From Eustoma russellianum (taxonomy: Eukaryota > Streptophyta > Magnoliopsida > Gentianales > Gentianaceae), in NCBI GenBank assembly GCA_036186865.1, contig AP025049.1, positions 28,753,692 to 28,817,691 on the forward strand: a DNA stretch of 64,000 nucleotides, given 5' to 3'. The notes under the pieces were generated by a model that had not been told where the DNA came from, did no database searches, and saw only the letters and a list, made by a program, of their open reading frames with translations. Position 1 is the stretch's first letter, and every line of letters starts with the position of its first letter. Both the position numbers and the translations under genes were made by a program. This document shows, piece after piece, positions 30,722 through 42,144 of this stretch.

Positions 30722-32791
30722 TTAAACATTGTTTATCATCCCTAATCTTGTTCTAATGGACTCGAATGTCTCAGTAGGAATAGATTTGGTGAATATAGCC
30801 GCCAGTTGGGCATTGGTTGGAACAAATTCAACACATACCAATCTCTTTTGAATGCAATCCCTTATGAAGTGATGCCTCACTTCAATATGTTTGGTCCTAC
30901 TATGATGAACCGGATTTTGTGCTATACTTATGGCTATCGTGTTTTCACATAGGATGGGGACTTTATCAAACTTAACATTGTAATCATTTAAGGTGTTGAT
31001 CATCCAAAGTAGTTGTGCACAACACGAAGCGGCCGATACATATTCGGATTCCGCCGTTGAAAGTGACACACTATAATCTCCAAGGAATTGGCATGTCCCG
31101 GAGGTGCTTTTCCTATCAACAAGATTTTCGGCATAGTCGGAGTCACTATACCCTCTTAAATCAAAACATCCATTTTTGGGATAAAAACAACCCAAAGTTC
31201 AAAGTTCCTTTCAAATATCTAAAGATACGTTTGATGGCAACTAGATGTGATTCCTTAAGCATACTTTGAAATCTAGCACATAAGCACACAGCATGCAAAA
31301 TATCCGGTCTACTAGCGGTCAAATAAAGTAAACTTTCAATCATACCCCTATATTTGGTTACCTCAACCGGCTTTCCTTTTTCGTCTTTGTCAAGCTTTGT
31401 ACTTGTGCTCATTAGAGTGCGCACACTTCTTCCATCCTCAAATTTGTACTTCTTGAGCGAATCCTTTGTATACTTCGTTTGAGATATGTACACTCTATCT
31501 TGAGTTTGCTTGATTTGAAGACCAAGAAAGTAGTTGAGTTCACCTATCATGCTCATTTCAAATTCTCCTTCCATCAATTTTGCAAAATGCTCACAAAGTG
31601 AATCATTAGTAGCACCAAATATAATATCATTCACATAAATTTGAACAAGCAATTGATGGTTTCCTTGTTCTTTAATAAAAAGAGCAGTGCCGACTTTTCC
31701 TCTTGAAAACTCATTTTCAAGTAGAAAGTTACTTAACCTATAATACCATGCCCTGGGAGCTTGTTTAAGTCCATAAAGGGACTTTTTGAGTTTAAATACA
31801 TGATTTGGATAATCATGATTTTCAAACCCCGGAGGTTGAGCTACATGCACCTCTTCTTGAATTATTCCATTCAAGAATGCAGATTTCACATCCATTTGAT
31901 ATAGTTTGAAATCCTTATAGCATGCATATGCTAACAACATCTTAATAGCTTTTAACCTAGCTATGGGACAAAGGTCTCATCATAGTCTATGCCTTCCTCT
32001 TGTCTATATCCTTGAGCTACTAACCTAGATTTGTTTCTAGTGATGTTTCCTTTATCATCCATCTTGTTTCTAAATATCCATTTAGTGCCAATTACGGGGT
32101 GATCACTAGGTTTAGCTACTAATTCCCAAACATCACTCCTTTCAAATTGATTTAGTTCCTCTTGCATGGCGAACACCCAATCTTCATCATTTATAGCCTC
32201 CTTTATATTTTTAGGCTCAACTTGTGAAATGAAAGCATTTTCATTAAATTTTCTCCTAGTCATTATGCCTTGACTAGCTTCACCTATTATTAATTCTTTA
32301 CGGTGATCTTTCCTATACTTATATGAATCCGGTAAATTTGAGGTATCTCCTCCTACTTCTTCATTTTCAACATTAGGTTCAACATGATCAATTCTAAGGT
32401 CAATGACAATATTACCTTTTGGATTCTCAAATTTCTCTATATGACTTACTTCAATTATTTCATCATCGTCATCATTAATGTTCGGTATATCCTCAATGAG
32501 TTCACTAAACTTGACATGAATTGATTCTTCAACTTTCATGCTCCTTTTATTATATACTCTAAATGCCTTGCTATTTTGAGCATAACCTATGAAGATACCT
32601 TCATCCGCTTTGAAATCGAGTTTATCCAAGTTATCTTTGGTGTTAAGTATAAAGCACTTACAGTCAAAAACTTTGAAATAACCAATATTTGGTACTCTAC
32701 CTTTCCAAAACTCATAAGGAGTCTTTTTGAGAGATGGTCTCAAATAAACTCTATTTATCACATAGCAACGGTGTTTACCGCTTCGGCCCAA
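30722..32791 (-). pseudogene. Element D pol: reverse transcriptase and RNase H, mutated
   Basis: The pre-RT and first RT part (32791-31961) has YEFWKGRVPNIGYFKVF, NIKEAINDEDWVFAMQEELN and IGTKWIFRNKMDDKGNITRN. After a frameshift near 31962 the RT continues (31940-31161) with LYGLKQAPRAWYYRLSNF. The active site reads IYVNDIIFGAT, that is Asn for the second catalytic Asp of YVDD. A second frameshift near 31165 leads to RNase H (31195-30722: YSDSDYAENLVDRKSTSGT, LCENTIAISIAQNPVHHSR). About a dozen residues are missing before LSTAESEYV. Two frameshifts plus the active-site change make it inactive. Confidence 0.88.
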
Positions 32792-33481
32792 AAATACTTG
32801 GGTAGCTCAAATTCATTTAGCATGGCTCTACTAATTTCTTGAAGTGTTCTATTTTTTCCTTTCCGCAACACCATTTTGTTGTGGAGTTCTTGGAGCTGAG
32901 AAATTGAGTCTATACCCTTTGAAAACACAAAATTCTTGAAACTCTCCATCAAATTCACCACCTCTATCACTTCTAATTTCCTTAATTATGTCTTCTCTTT
33001 GATTTTCTAGTCTCCTACAAAGCTTTATAAATTCTTGGCATGCATCATTCATTTTAGCTAAGAACATTACCCAAGTGTACCTAGAGAAGTCATCTACCAC
33101 CACAAAGGTGTAATGTTTTCCACTTAGGCTTGTCGTACCAATATCTCCATACAATTCCATATGAAGTAATTGTAGAGGTTTGGTAGTAGAGATTTTAATT
33201 TTAGGCTTCAAGCTTGTTTTAACAAGCTTTGCCTTTTGACAAGTGTCACATACGCCACGGTTTTCAAAATTCAATTTTGGAAGACCTTGGACTTTTTTAT
33301 TTTTGCAAATCACTTTGAAAATTTTAAAACTAATATGTCCAAGTCGTCTATGCCATAGTTGAGGCAAATCATTTTTGGCAACTAGGCAAGAAACATTTTG
33401 TGAAATCAAATCATGTGTGCTAAATTTGTAAACATCATTTTTCCTTATAGTCTCAAAAACAATCTTATCGTTCTTTTTCAT
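32758..33481 (-). pseudogene. Element D pol: integrase, frameshifted
   Basis: The zinc motif LWHRRLGHISF and CDTCQKAK is followed by the catalytic core with VVDDFSRYTWVMF, IRSDRGGEFDGEF (second Asp) and PQQNGVAERK (Glu). The first catalytic Asp, normally in HMDLFGP, is replaced: the sequence reads HMELYGD. A one-base insertion in an A run after ERK (about 32849) and another shift near 32760-32790 break the C-terminal part (FELPKYFWAEAVNTV). Confidence 0.85.
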
Positions 33482-33904
33482 AATGCATTTCTTTTCACAA
33501 ATTCAACTTGAAAATTAGCATCACATAGTTGGCTAACACTTATCAGGTTATATTTAAGCCCTTCTACATATAGTACATTATTAATAGTAAAAAAAGAGTT
33601 ACTAATTTCTTCATGTCCAAGGATGTTGGCTCGCCCATTGCCAAAATGTACCGTTCCACCATCTTGGAGCTTGAGCTTGGTGAACAACGTTTTGTCTTCG
33701 GTCATGTGCGTTGAACATCCGCTATCCATAGGCCATTTGGTTCCTTCTTCTTTGGCTACTCCATTTATCTTTAGAGCCTACAAAACCAAGAGATTTATGC
33801 ATTGGTACCCTTTGATGGTTGGGTCCTTTAGAGTTATTTTGTCGACCCTTAGGCTTCCAAACATACATGCTTCCAAATCTAGCTCTACATTCATTCTTCA
33901 TATG
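33478..33904 (-). pseudogene. Element D protease and 3' end of gag, left of the nest
   Basis: The protease frame (33729-33478) has MDSGCSTHMTEDK, the active-site Asp region of SIRE-type proteases, and NVLYVEGLKYNLISVSQLC. Upstream on the minus strand, to 33904, lies the basic end of gag beginning with the second half of the zinc knuckle (HMKNECRARF). Gag and protease are in different frames here. The reading is cut at 33905 by element E. Confidence 0.82.
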
Positions 33905-33909
33905 TCCTA
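33905..33909. repeat. Element E target-site duplication, left copy
   Basis: TCCTA immediately before TGTAGAAAAA; repeated at 63850-63854. Confidence 0.93.
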
Positions 33910-34289
33910 TGTAGAAAAAAGGGGTTTGAATGATTTCAAAATATGTGATTTAAATGAAAGACGTAAAACATGCATGATATACACAAAACGTGTGCATGAT
34001 AGACATGTATGCATGATACATTGTTCATTACTTACCTTATTTAGCTCATATATAATGTTGCCGTACTAACGAGCCATGAAGCGTTAAAGCTTACATCATA
34101 TGGCAAACATTTGTTGTCTTTATACTATTTTCAGGTGCCACCATTAATGAACTAAACTAGTTCATTAAGTGAAGTACTTAGTTAATACAACTAAGTAGTT
34201 CATTAAATGAAGCCACATTTGGAAAAGGCACAAAGGCAACAAGGCTAAGTAATGAAAGTTTTCTCCTCCTCCCCTCCTTAATATCCACG

Positions 34290-34363
<74 letters not shown>
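34290..34363. repeat. Microsatellite (CA)n(TA)n in the element E 5' LTR
   Basis: About 24 CA units then about 13 TA units. The matching place in the 3' LTR (about 42775-42798) has only short CA and TA runs, so the array grew or shrank after insertion. Confidence 0.95.
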
Positions 34364-34366
<3 letters not shown>

Positions 34367-34606
34367 CAGATTTTTTAAAAGGCACATACACATGTATTCC
34401 AACGTACTACCGACACGTTATATATTTTACGTACGTTAACGTCACACCACTATACTTAACTCATATTTATGAGTATATTCAGGTCTTATATCATATGATA
34501 TTAGACATGGTGATGAGAAATTAAATACGACACGTTAAAAGGTTCTAAACCAAAATTTGTCGTATCGGGCGAATATCGAAACTTCGCCAACGTGTCACGT
34601 ACTTGC

Positions 34607-34615
34607 CATAAATAG
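34607..34615 (+). promoter_or_regulatory. Candidate TATA-like element in the E LTR
   Basis: CATAAATAG, followed by ATGGCCAGCCCC, is preserved in both LTRs of E and, inverted, in both LTRs of F (near 47470 and 62830). Conservation within a family supports a core promoter, but a transcription start is not proven. Confidence 0.4.
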
Positions 34616-37012
34616 ATGGCCAGCCCCTACATCTCAAAAATCCTCAATAATTTCGTGGGTTTGAGAATATTTTCAGCCAAAAATCCCTTCCATGTTGGCA
34701 CACACAAATCACCCCACATTAAGGCAAAAATGTGAAGATTTCAATTTTAATTTTGTCACATGTTAATGGCGCCACTTTAGACCAGCCAAGTGCTGAGATT
34801 TAAAGTATATATTATATATATTATGTGTAACATAATATATATAACATGTGCAAGAAATTGGAATTTAATTAGAGAAAAATCGGGTAATCGATAAATATCG
34901 AAAATTCGGTTTTATACGCACACAACACACGGAACGTTTTTGGTACATCATATGACACGTATCTAGACAATTTTTACATATGTTATACATCTTAAAGTGT
35001 TCTAGAAAATTAAATTAAGGGCTGATTATAATATGACATGTGTGTATTATTAAATGTGCACTATTTTACAAAGTTAGCAAAAATAAATTTCAGCACATGC
35101 ACATACACTATCTAACGCCCCTACAGCTGAGATGGAGCTTATTCGGAGCCTTGTTGGCATATTTATTGGTCAAGAATGAATCATACAATGTTGGTGAATT
35201 AAAGAGAGAAGCTACAAATGGTAAGATTTCAAACTTTGTCTCACTTATAACACATGCTGAAAATTTCAGCATGTGTAAGTATGGTGGCCGAAATTCTCAC
35301 ATTAAAAGGCTATATTTTATCATCTTGAATTATGTGATTGATTGGGAGAAGAAATGGAAGTAATTTGAATATTCTTTAAATTCAAAAAATGTGATATTTC
35401 ATATATCATACATGCTGAAAATTTTTCAGCATGTGTGAGAGGTGTCATGGCCGAATGTGAGGGCATGAAAGTGTCCAAATTCATTTCCAATGTGATAAGG
35501 ATATTTACCATCAATTGGTGATTTATTTTAAAAAGAAAAATAAAAGAAAAATGGTAATATTTTGAATTTTATCTCCATGTGTCACATGCTGAAAATTCAG
35601 CATGGTATATACTCATTATGGCCGATTTTTTGGCTTGGTAAGGAAGAAATTTTGTCTTGCAATATTTATGTGACAATCTTGAGCTTTATGGAAATTATTT
35701 TGTGATTGATATTGGCACATGTTTGAGTGATATATTCAGATTTTTCCAAGTCATCAATGATGACAACATCCAACCAATCATGAAGTGCCAAGTAAGCAAA
35801 GCTTAAATGATCATCCAATGAGAAGATGCCAAGTAAGCAAGACCATGTCACAATGATGTCTTACATTCTCCCAAGGACTTAGAAGATAATTTTCAAGAGG
35901 GGGAGGACACATAGGGGACGGCTGCAACAAGCTTAAAAGGAAAGAAGTTGAGCAAAAACAAGACAAGCACAAGCATTGCAAAATCAAAGTGAAAAACGCC
36001 TAGCTCTTCTTCTTCTACATTCTTCTTCTTTCTTTCTTCTTGAAAGCCTATTGTATTCATATTTTTCAATCTTGAATAGGCTTGATATAGACCACCACAT
36101 ATTCCATATCTTTGTAAAAGATTGACCAAGGTGTGATCAATCTTCATTCTTGTGAGGTGGTGGTGTTCGTGCAAATTGTATTCATCGTACAAGGTTTGTA
36201 AAGGGTTGGAGTTAGTGTGTAACTCTATCAACCCTGTGGTAAGGTGTATTGCGTTTGTGTGATTAGTGTGAACCAAGGAAGGTGTTCCTTGAAGACTGGA
36301 GTAGGTTGTTTATAACCGAACTAGTATAAAAGTTTTGGTGCCATTTACTTTCAGCATTTACTTTCTGTTACTGCACATTTTATTCTTTTTGTTGGCGTTC
36401 ATAAAAAGAGTAAACGACTTTCAAAAATCATGAAAATTTCTAGAAACATATCCACACGTTCTAGGGTTAATTTGGAACAAGTTTCAACCCTTTTGGATAA
36501 GAATAAGTTGATCAAACATGAAAAGTTCTGAGACTAGTGCAGTTTGATTTTCAGACTTGCAAAGGTTGAGACTTTGATTGTAATTGACCTACTTCCTAAA
36601 AGAATTTTGCAAAACTGTTTCAACCCACTTAAATATAGTATATAAGGAGTTAGTGGTTAAATTGTCAGAGCATTTGGACTTACACACAAATAGGAATAAA
36701 TTTTTCAAAACCGTCTACCGTTTCTGGCAGATTCGCGCAATCTGATCATCAACGGTTTTTGAAGGGGTTAAAGGTTGAATTTTAATTTGAAACGTTTTAG
36801 GGACCCTCATAACATCTGAGGCTAAGTTCTCTCAAAATTTCAGAATTTTTGGAGACCTATAACCTGGTTTTAAAAACGTTTTAAAACTGGTTCTGGAAAC
36901 AGAATCTGTTTTCAGAAGTTGAGTTGTTTAGTTTTAAACAAATTTTAAAAACCACACTTTCCGCACCACCTATTCAACCCCCCTTCTAGTGGTGCCTTGC
37001 AGATCCTACAAG

Positions 37013-37024
37013 TGGTATCAGAGC
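37013..37024 (+). other. Element E primer-binding site
   Basis: TGGTATCAGAGC two bases after the LTR end; initiator-Met type. Confidence 0.92.
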
Positions 37025-37064
37025 GTAGGAATACTCACTTCAAAGAATCCAACGATTCAGTGAG

Positions 37065-38987
37065 ATGGCAACCACAAATCTCAAAACCGATCAAGAAGGT
37101 ATGTCGAGCCAAAGGCCTCCACTTTTTGACGGTGAGTCGTTTATTCAGTGAAAACTTAGGATGAAGCTTTTTCTTATGGCTATAGACATAGATCTTTGGT
37201 CGATAATAGAAGATGGTCCTTTTGTCCCATCTAAGTTATCTACCGTAGACGGAGTCACATTAGAAGTCGTCAAATCTAGACAAGAATATACGAGTGATGA
37301 TAAAAAGAAACTTAGTATGAATGCTAGGGCTATGCAATTGCTCCTAAATGGATTAAGTAAAAGTGAGTCTAGTTATGTCTCAAACTGTTCGAGTGCACAA
37401 GAAATGTGGAGGATACTAGAAATGAAACACGAAGGCACGAGTCAAGTAAAAGAGTCAAAAATAAACATGCTTATGTCCACACTTGAGTCGTTTAAATTAT
37501 TGCCTAATGAGTCTATTGTTGATATGGATCTTCGTTTGACTAACATCTACAACTCTCTTGAGTCTCTTGGTAAAGCTTTTACCACGCAGGAAAAGGTACA
37601 GAAAGTTCTACAAAGCCTTCCATCCGAATGGGACCCTAAAGTGACTGCAATAGAAGAAAGCAAGGAAACTAAGTCAATAAAGATGGAAGAATTAATCGGA
37701 TCACTTAAGGTCTATGAGAATAAACTCACCATACGGAAATCGGAATCATCTAAACAAGGTAAAGCTATTGCTTTTAAATCAAATGAATACGTCTCTTCTC
37801 CTTCCGATCATGTAGATGATAGTGATTCTGAATCGAATAACGATGACCTAATTCTATTGGCTAAAGGCTTAAGAAAATTTATGAGAAGGTCATTCAGAAA
37901 TAAAAATAAGGGTACTACAACTAAGAGAAATAAGAACAAGTCAAATGATAAAGATGTTAAATGTTATGAATGTGGCAAACTCGGACACTTATCATATGAC
38001 TGCCCCAATAAAGAAAAGCAAACAACTAAATACCCTGACAAGGAGCGGAACAAAAATAGACTCATCTCAGAACCCAAGCAAAGGAAACGTGCTCTAAAGG
38101 CCTCCACCTGGAGTGATTCATCGGATTCTGAAACTCAGACCGAAGAGGAGACTGGACAAGTATGCTTTGCATCCAAAGCATCTAATGAGGTATCATCTGA
38201 TTCTGACTCTGACTCTGAACCTTCTTATGATGATCTGTTTAGTCAGTATTTAGAATTGCATAAATTCACTAAGACTCTCGCTAAGGAAAAGAAGCGATTA
38301 ATTGAAGACAAGAAACTGTTAGAATCTTCTAACGAGAATCTTGTCACTCAATTAAGAGATTCAAAGAAAGAGTCATCATGTGTCATTACTGCATTAAAGA
38401 CAGAGATTTCATCATTGACCACTCAAAATAATGAAATGAAATCCGAGATTTCAAGTTTGAAATCAAGGAATACAGACTTAGAGAAAATGATGAAACAGTT
38501 TGATACGGGATCAAACATGCTGCATCGCATTATATTATCACAAAAACATGACAGTGACAAAACGGGTTTGGGATACGTTGATACTAATGAAGTATCAACC
38601 AAACCAACTAAGTTTGTGGTGTCTAAGAAAGTAGACACTCCAAAGCCCTAAGTGGCGTCTAAGATGACGCAAAAGCTGCACCTTCCCTCATCACGCCCCA
38701 CTCCCTCTTCATATCATGTGAAATACAACTTTGTACCATATAGATATGAAAAGAAAAGAGTAATGCATACACGAAATTCATATCATCCACGCACTACGCA
38801 CACACACACAAGGACATACCAAAAACGTCCTTCATTCAATGAGTATAAAGGAGTTCTTGGGCAAAGGCCCAAAGTGCATGCACCACATGTCTACTATATC
38901 GCACCTTCATCCACATTCTTGCCATTTGCTAGACCGAGAAGGATCACCCAAGTATGGGTACCGAAAGGTACTTTTACCAAGAGGTGA
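37065..38987 (+). pseudogene. Element E gag with nonsense codons
   Basis: The ATG at 37065 starts MATTNLKTDQEGMSSQRPPL, matching the gag start of element F. A TGA at 37149-37151 stands where F has Trp, and a TAA at 38649-38651 where F has Lys. Between them 496 codons are open. They hold the UBN2-type gag domain (NARAMQLLLNGLSKSESSYV, LESFKLLPNESIVDMDLRLT), a zinc knuckle CYECGKLGHLSYDC (37962-38003), a Ser/Asp-rich acidic stretch, and a coiled coil (TKTLAKEKKRLIEDKKLLES onwards). The same frame continues to 38987 with a basic tail. Pol follows in another frame. The protein would assemble particles and bind RNA. Confidence 0.9.
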
Positions 38988-39042
38988 TTAACTAACTCGA
39001 AAGGACCCAAAGTTAAAAGGGTACCTAAATCATCTTTGCATA

Positions 39043-42000
39043 TTGCAGGGAGCCCACACATCGAAAGATACAACTATTAAGTGGTTCCTTGACAGTGGAT
39101 GCTCGAGGCACATGACGGGTGACCCGAGCTTGTTCACCAAATTAAAGAAGGTCACAAAAGGCGGATTCGTGACCTTTGGAGACAACAACGAAGGCAAGAT
39201 CATCGGAAAAGGTACGATTGGAAATCCAAGCACTCTCCAAATCTCCAACGTCTTTTTGGTAAGCAACTTATCCTACAATCTTCTTAGCATTTCTCAATTT
39301 GTTGACAATGGTTTTAATGTGTGTTTTACTCACCCTTATTGCAATATAATAAATAAAAATGGAGAAACCGTTTTAAAAGGAAAGCGAGAAGGTAATATTT
39401 TTACACTTTCTATGGATGATGTGGTAGACGCTAAAGTTAAGTGCTTTATGTCAAATGAACCCAATGTGAATTTATGGCATAGACGTTTAGGACACATTGG
39501 TATCTCCACACTAGAAAAACTTCAAAGAAAGAACCTAGTACGAGGATTGCCTACGCTTGATTTAGACAACTTTCAGTTGTGTGAATCTTGCATAAAAGGC
39601 AAACAAACACGTCAGTTACTTAAGCCTAAAAATGAAATAAGCACGACTAGAGTCTTAGAATTATTACATATTGATTTGTTCGGTCCTAGTCGCACTACAA
39701 GCCTTGGTGGGCGCCACTATACATGCGTGATTGTTGATGATTTTTCTCGTTACACTTGGATTTTATTTATTGCACATAAGGATAATAGTGCCGTTGAGAT
39801 TACAAAATTAATTAAACAACTTGAAAATCAATACGGTGTAAATGTGAAAAATACAAGAAGCGATAGAGGCGGTGAGTTTAAAAACAAAGAGATGATTTCG
39901 TTTTGCGAAGAAAAGGGAATTAAGCATGAGTTTTCGCCACCTAGAACTCCACAATTAAATGGAGTAGTAGAAAGAAAGAATCGTACATTACAAGAAATCG
40001 CTAGGACTACGCTATGCGAAGATAAATTGCCAAGATTTCTGTGGGCGGAAGCCGTAAATTGTGCATGCTATATTGTAAATCGCCTATCTATAAAAAAGAA
40101 AATAAACAAGACGCCTTATGAGATTTTGAATGATCGCATACCTAAGATTGACTATTTTCGTGTGTTTGGATGTAAATGTTTTGTTTTAAATACAAAAGAT
40201 AACTTAGACAAATTTGAATGCAAATCAATTGAGTGCATTTTTGTTGGATATTCTATAAATTCAAAGGCATATAGGTGTTATGATCCTCTCACTAGACAAA
40301 TCATGGAATATATTCATGTGAAATTCAATGAATTTGGTGAGATTGATAAAGATAAAGAATATGACGATGACTTTGAATTGAGACCCGTGTTGAATGAAGA
40401 TGATGGTACATTTGATATGCATGATATGAATGACACACTAGAAATGCATGATCACATAGAAATGCATGATAACATAGAAAATAATCAACCAAGATGGCAT
40501 AGAGATCACCCACATGATCTCATCATAGGCGACCTCACTCACGGTGTGCGACCACGTAGAAGAATTACATCGGACGAAATAAATGAATTTCATGCTATGA
40601 TTTCTGAAATTGAGCCCAAAAATGTGCATGATGCTTTGAGTGATTCTTCTTGGATTGATGCCATGCATGATGAACTTAATCAATTTGTTAGAAACGATGT
40701 ATGGGATTTAGTGCCACGACCACAAGATAAGACGATAATAGGCACAAAGTGGGTGTTTAGGAATAAAATGAATGAAGAAGGAAAGGTCGTTAGGAATAAA
40801 GGGAGACTTGTAGCACAAGGCTATAATCAAGAAGAAGGAATTGACTACGATGAAACATTTGCACCCGTAGCACGTTTAGAAGCTATACGACTATTACTTG
40901 CTATTGCTTGCATGAAAGATTTCAGATTATATCAAATGGACGTAAAAAGTGCATTCCTACACGGATTTATACAAGAAGAAGTATACGTGAAGCAACCACC
41001 CGGTTTTGAAGATTTGAAACATCCCGATCACGTGTACAAACTAAAGAAGGCACTATACGGACTAAAGCAAGCACCGAGAGCATGGTATGATCGTTTTGCT
41101 ACTTTTCTTTTAGAAAATGATTTTAAACGAGGCACTATAGATAGTACACTATTTTTGAAACAAGATAAATCGGATTTACTTATTATTCAAATCTATGTTG
41201 ATGACATTATTTTTGGTTCTACCTCACATAGACTTGTTGAAGATTTTGAAAAGTGCATGAAATCCGAATTTGAAATGTCTATGGTTGGCAAACTTAACTA
41301 TTTTCTTGGCTTGCAGATTAAGCAAACGAGTAAAGGGATTCACATAAGTCAAGCAAAATATGTTAATGACATGATTAAAAAGTTCAACTTTGAAAATTTG
41401 AAACCATCCCCCACCCCTATGAGTGTCACTACTAAATTGGACAAAGACGAACATGGTAAAGACTTTGATGATGGCTTATATCGATCTATGATAGGTTCTT
41501 TGCTATATTTAATTGCTGGTAGGCCTGATATCATGTTTAGTGTATGCATGTGCGCACGATTTCAGAGTCAACCTAAGGTGTCTCACTATAATGCGGTAAA
41601 AAGAATATTCCGTTATATTAAGCACACGTCCACCTTAGGAATTTGGTACGATAAGGATTCCACGTTTAACTTACATGCTTATACTGATGCAGATTATGGT
41701 GACTGCAAAATAGATAGAAAGAGCACGAGTGGGACTTGCCAATTTATAGGAAACTCACTCATTTCATGGTTTTCCAAAAGGCAAGCAAGCGTTGCTTTGT
41801 CCACTACTGAGGCTGAGTACATGGCACTTAGCCTTTGTTGCACACAGTTGTTGTGGATAAAACAACAACTCTCGGACTTTGGAATTACCGTAAATAGTAT
41901 TCCTATATATTGTGATAGTATGAGTGCCATTAATCTGTCTAAGAACCCCGTATTACACTATAAGGCTAAGCATATAGAAGTACGCTATAACTTTCTTCGT

Positions 42001-42144
42001 GATCACGTAAACAATGGTGATATCGTCATAGATCACGTACGCACAGAAGTACAGGTAGCAGATATCTTTACAAAAGCCTTAAATCAAGCCACGTATGAAT
42101 CTCTTCGTTCTAAATTAGGCATGATTTCAGTTGATATGATTTGA
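39043..42144 (+). CDS. pol: Element E pol: protease, integrase, reverse transcriptase, RNase H (1033 codons, uninterrupted)
   Basis: Domains in order: protease DSGCSRHMTG (residue about 17); GAG-pre-integrase zinc motif LWHRRLGHIG and CESCIKGKQ; integrase core with all three acidic residues in LLHIDLFGPS, NTRSDRGGEF and LNGVVERKNR. The post-integrase region is YFRVFGCKCFVLNTKDNLDK. RT has KGRLVAQGYNQEEGIDYDET, LYGLKQAPRAWYDRF and an intact active site IYVDDIIFGS. RNase H has YTDADYGDCKIDRKSTSGT, CDSMSAINLSKNPVLHYK and ADIFTKALNQ at the end. No stop over 3.1 kb. No ATG precedes the protease, so it would be made by frameshift or readthrough from gag, and the gag stops probably prevent this. An unbroken pol of this size suggests a fairly recent insertion. 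Confidence 0.93.
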   Translation: MQGAHTSKDTTIKWFLDSGCSRHMTGDPSLFTKLKKVTKGGFVTFGDNNEGKIIGKGTIGNPSTLQISNVFLVSNLSYNLLSISQFVDNGFNVCFTHPYCNIINKNGETVLKGKREGNIFTLSMDDVVDAKVKCFMSNEPNVNLWHRRLGHIGISTLEKLQRKNLVRGLPTLDLDNFQLCESCIKGKQTRQLLKPKNEISTTRVLELLHIDLFGPSRTTSLGGRHYTCVIVDDFSRYTWILFIAHKDNSAVEITKLIKQLENQYGVNVKNTRSDRGGEFKNKEMISFCEEKGIKHEFSPPRTPQLNGVVERKNRTLQEIARTTLCEDKLPRFLWAEAVNCACYIVNRLSIKKKINKTPYEILNDRIPKIDYFRVFGCKCFVLNTKDNLDKFECKSIECIFVGYSINSKAYRCYDPLTRQIMEYIHVKFNEFGEIDKDKEYDDDFELRPVLNEDDGTFDMHDMNDTLEMHDHIEMHDNIENNQPRWHRDHPHDLIIGDLTHGVRPRRRITSDEINEFHAMISEIEPKNVHDALSDSSWIDAMHDELNQFVRNDVWDLVPRPQDKTIIGTKWVFRNKMNEEGKVVRNKGRLVAQGYNQEEGIDYDETFAPVARLEAIRLLLAIACMKDFRLYQMDVKSAFLHGFIQEEVYVKQPPGFEDLKHPDHVYKLKKALYGLKQAPRAWYDRFATFLLENDFKRGTIDSTLFLKQDKSDLLIIQIYVDDIIFGSTSHRLVEDFEKCMKSEFEMSMVGKLNYFLGLQIKQTSKGIHISQAKYVNDMIKKFNFENLKPSPTPMSVTTKLDKDEHGKDFDDGLYRSMIGSLLYLIAGRPDIMFSVCMCARFQSQPKVSHYNAVKRIFRYIKHTSTLGIWYDKDSTFNLHAYTDADYGDCKIDRKSTSGTCQFIGNSLISWFSKRQASVALSTTEAEYMALSLCCTQLLWIKQQLSDFGITVNSIPIYCDSMSAINLSKNPVLHYKAKHIEVRYNFLRDHVNNGDIVIDHVRTEVQVADIFTKALNQATYESLRSKLGMISVDMI

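Larger units (their letters stand above)
33910..37010 (+). repeat. Element E 5' LTR, about 3.1 kb
   Basis: Homologous over its length to 42392-45078 plus 63479-63849, and inverted relative to the LTRs of element F. It contains a (CA)n(TA)n expansion at 34290-34363, three CATGCTGAA...TTCAGCATG inverted repeats (35250-35276, 35410-35434, 35585-35604) and an antisense open frame of 127 codons (36276-35893) that recurs, shorter, in the other LTRs. TG...CA ends are clear. Confidence 0.95.

Noticed and set aside
33623..34069. Plus-strand frame of 148 codons at 33.6-34.07 kb
   Set aside because: It runs antisense through the element D protease and across the element E junction; it is a shadow of those sequences.
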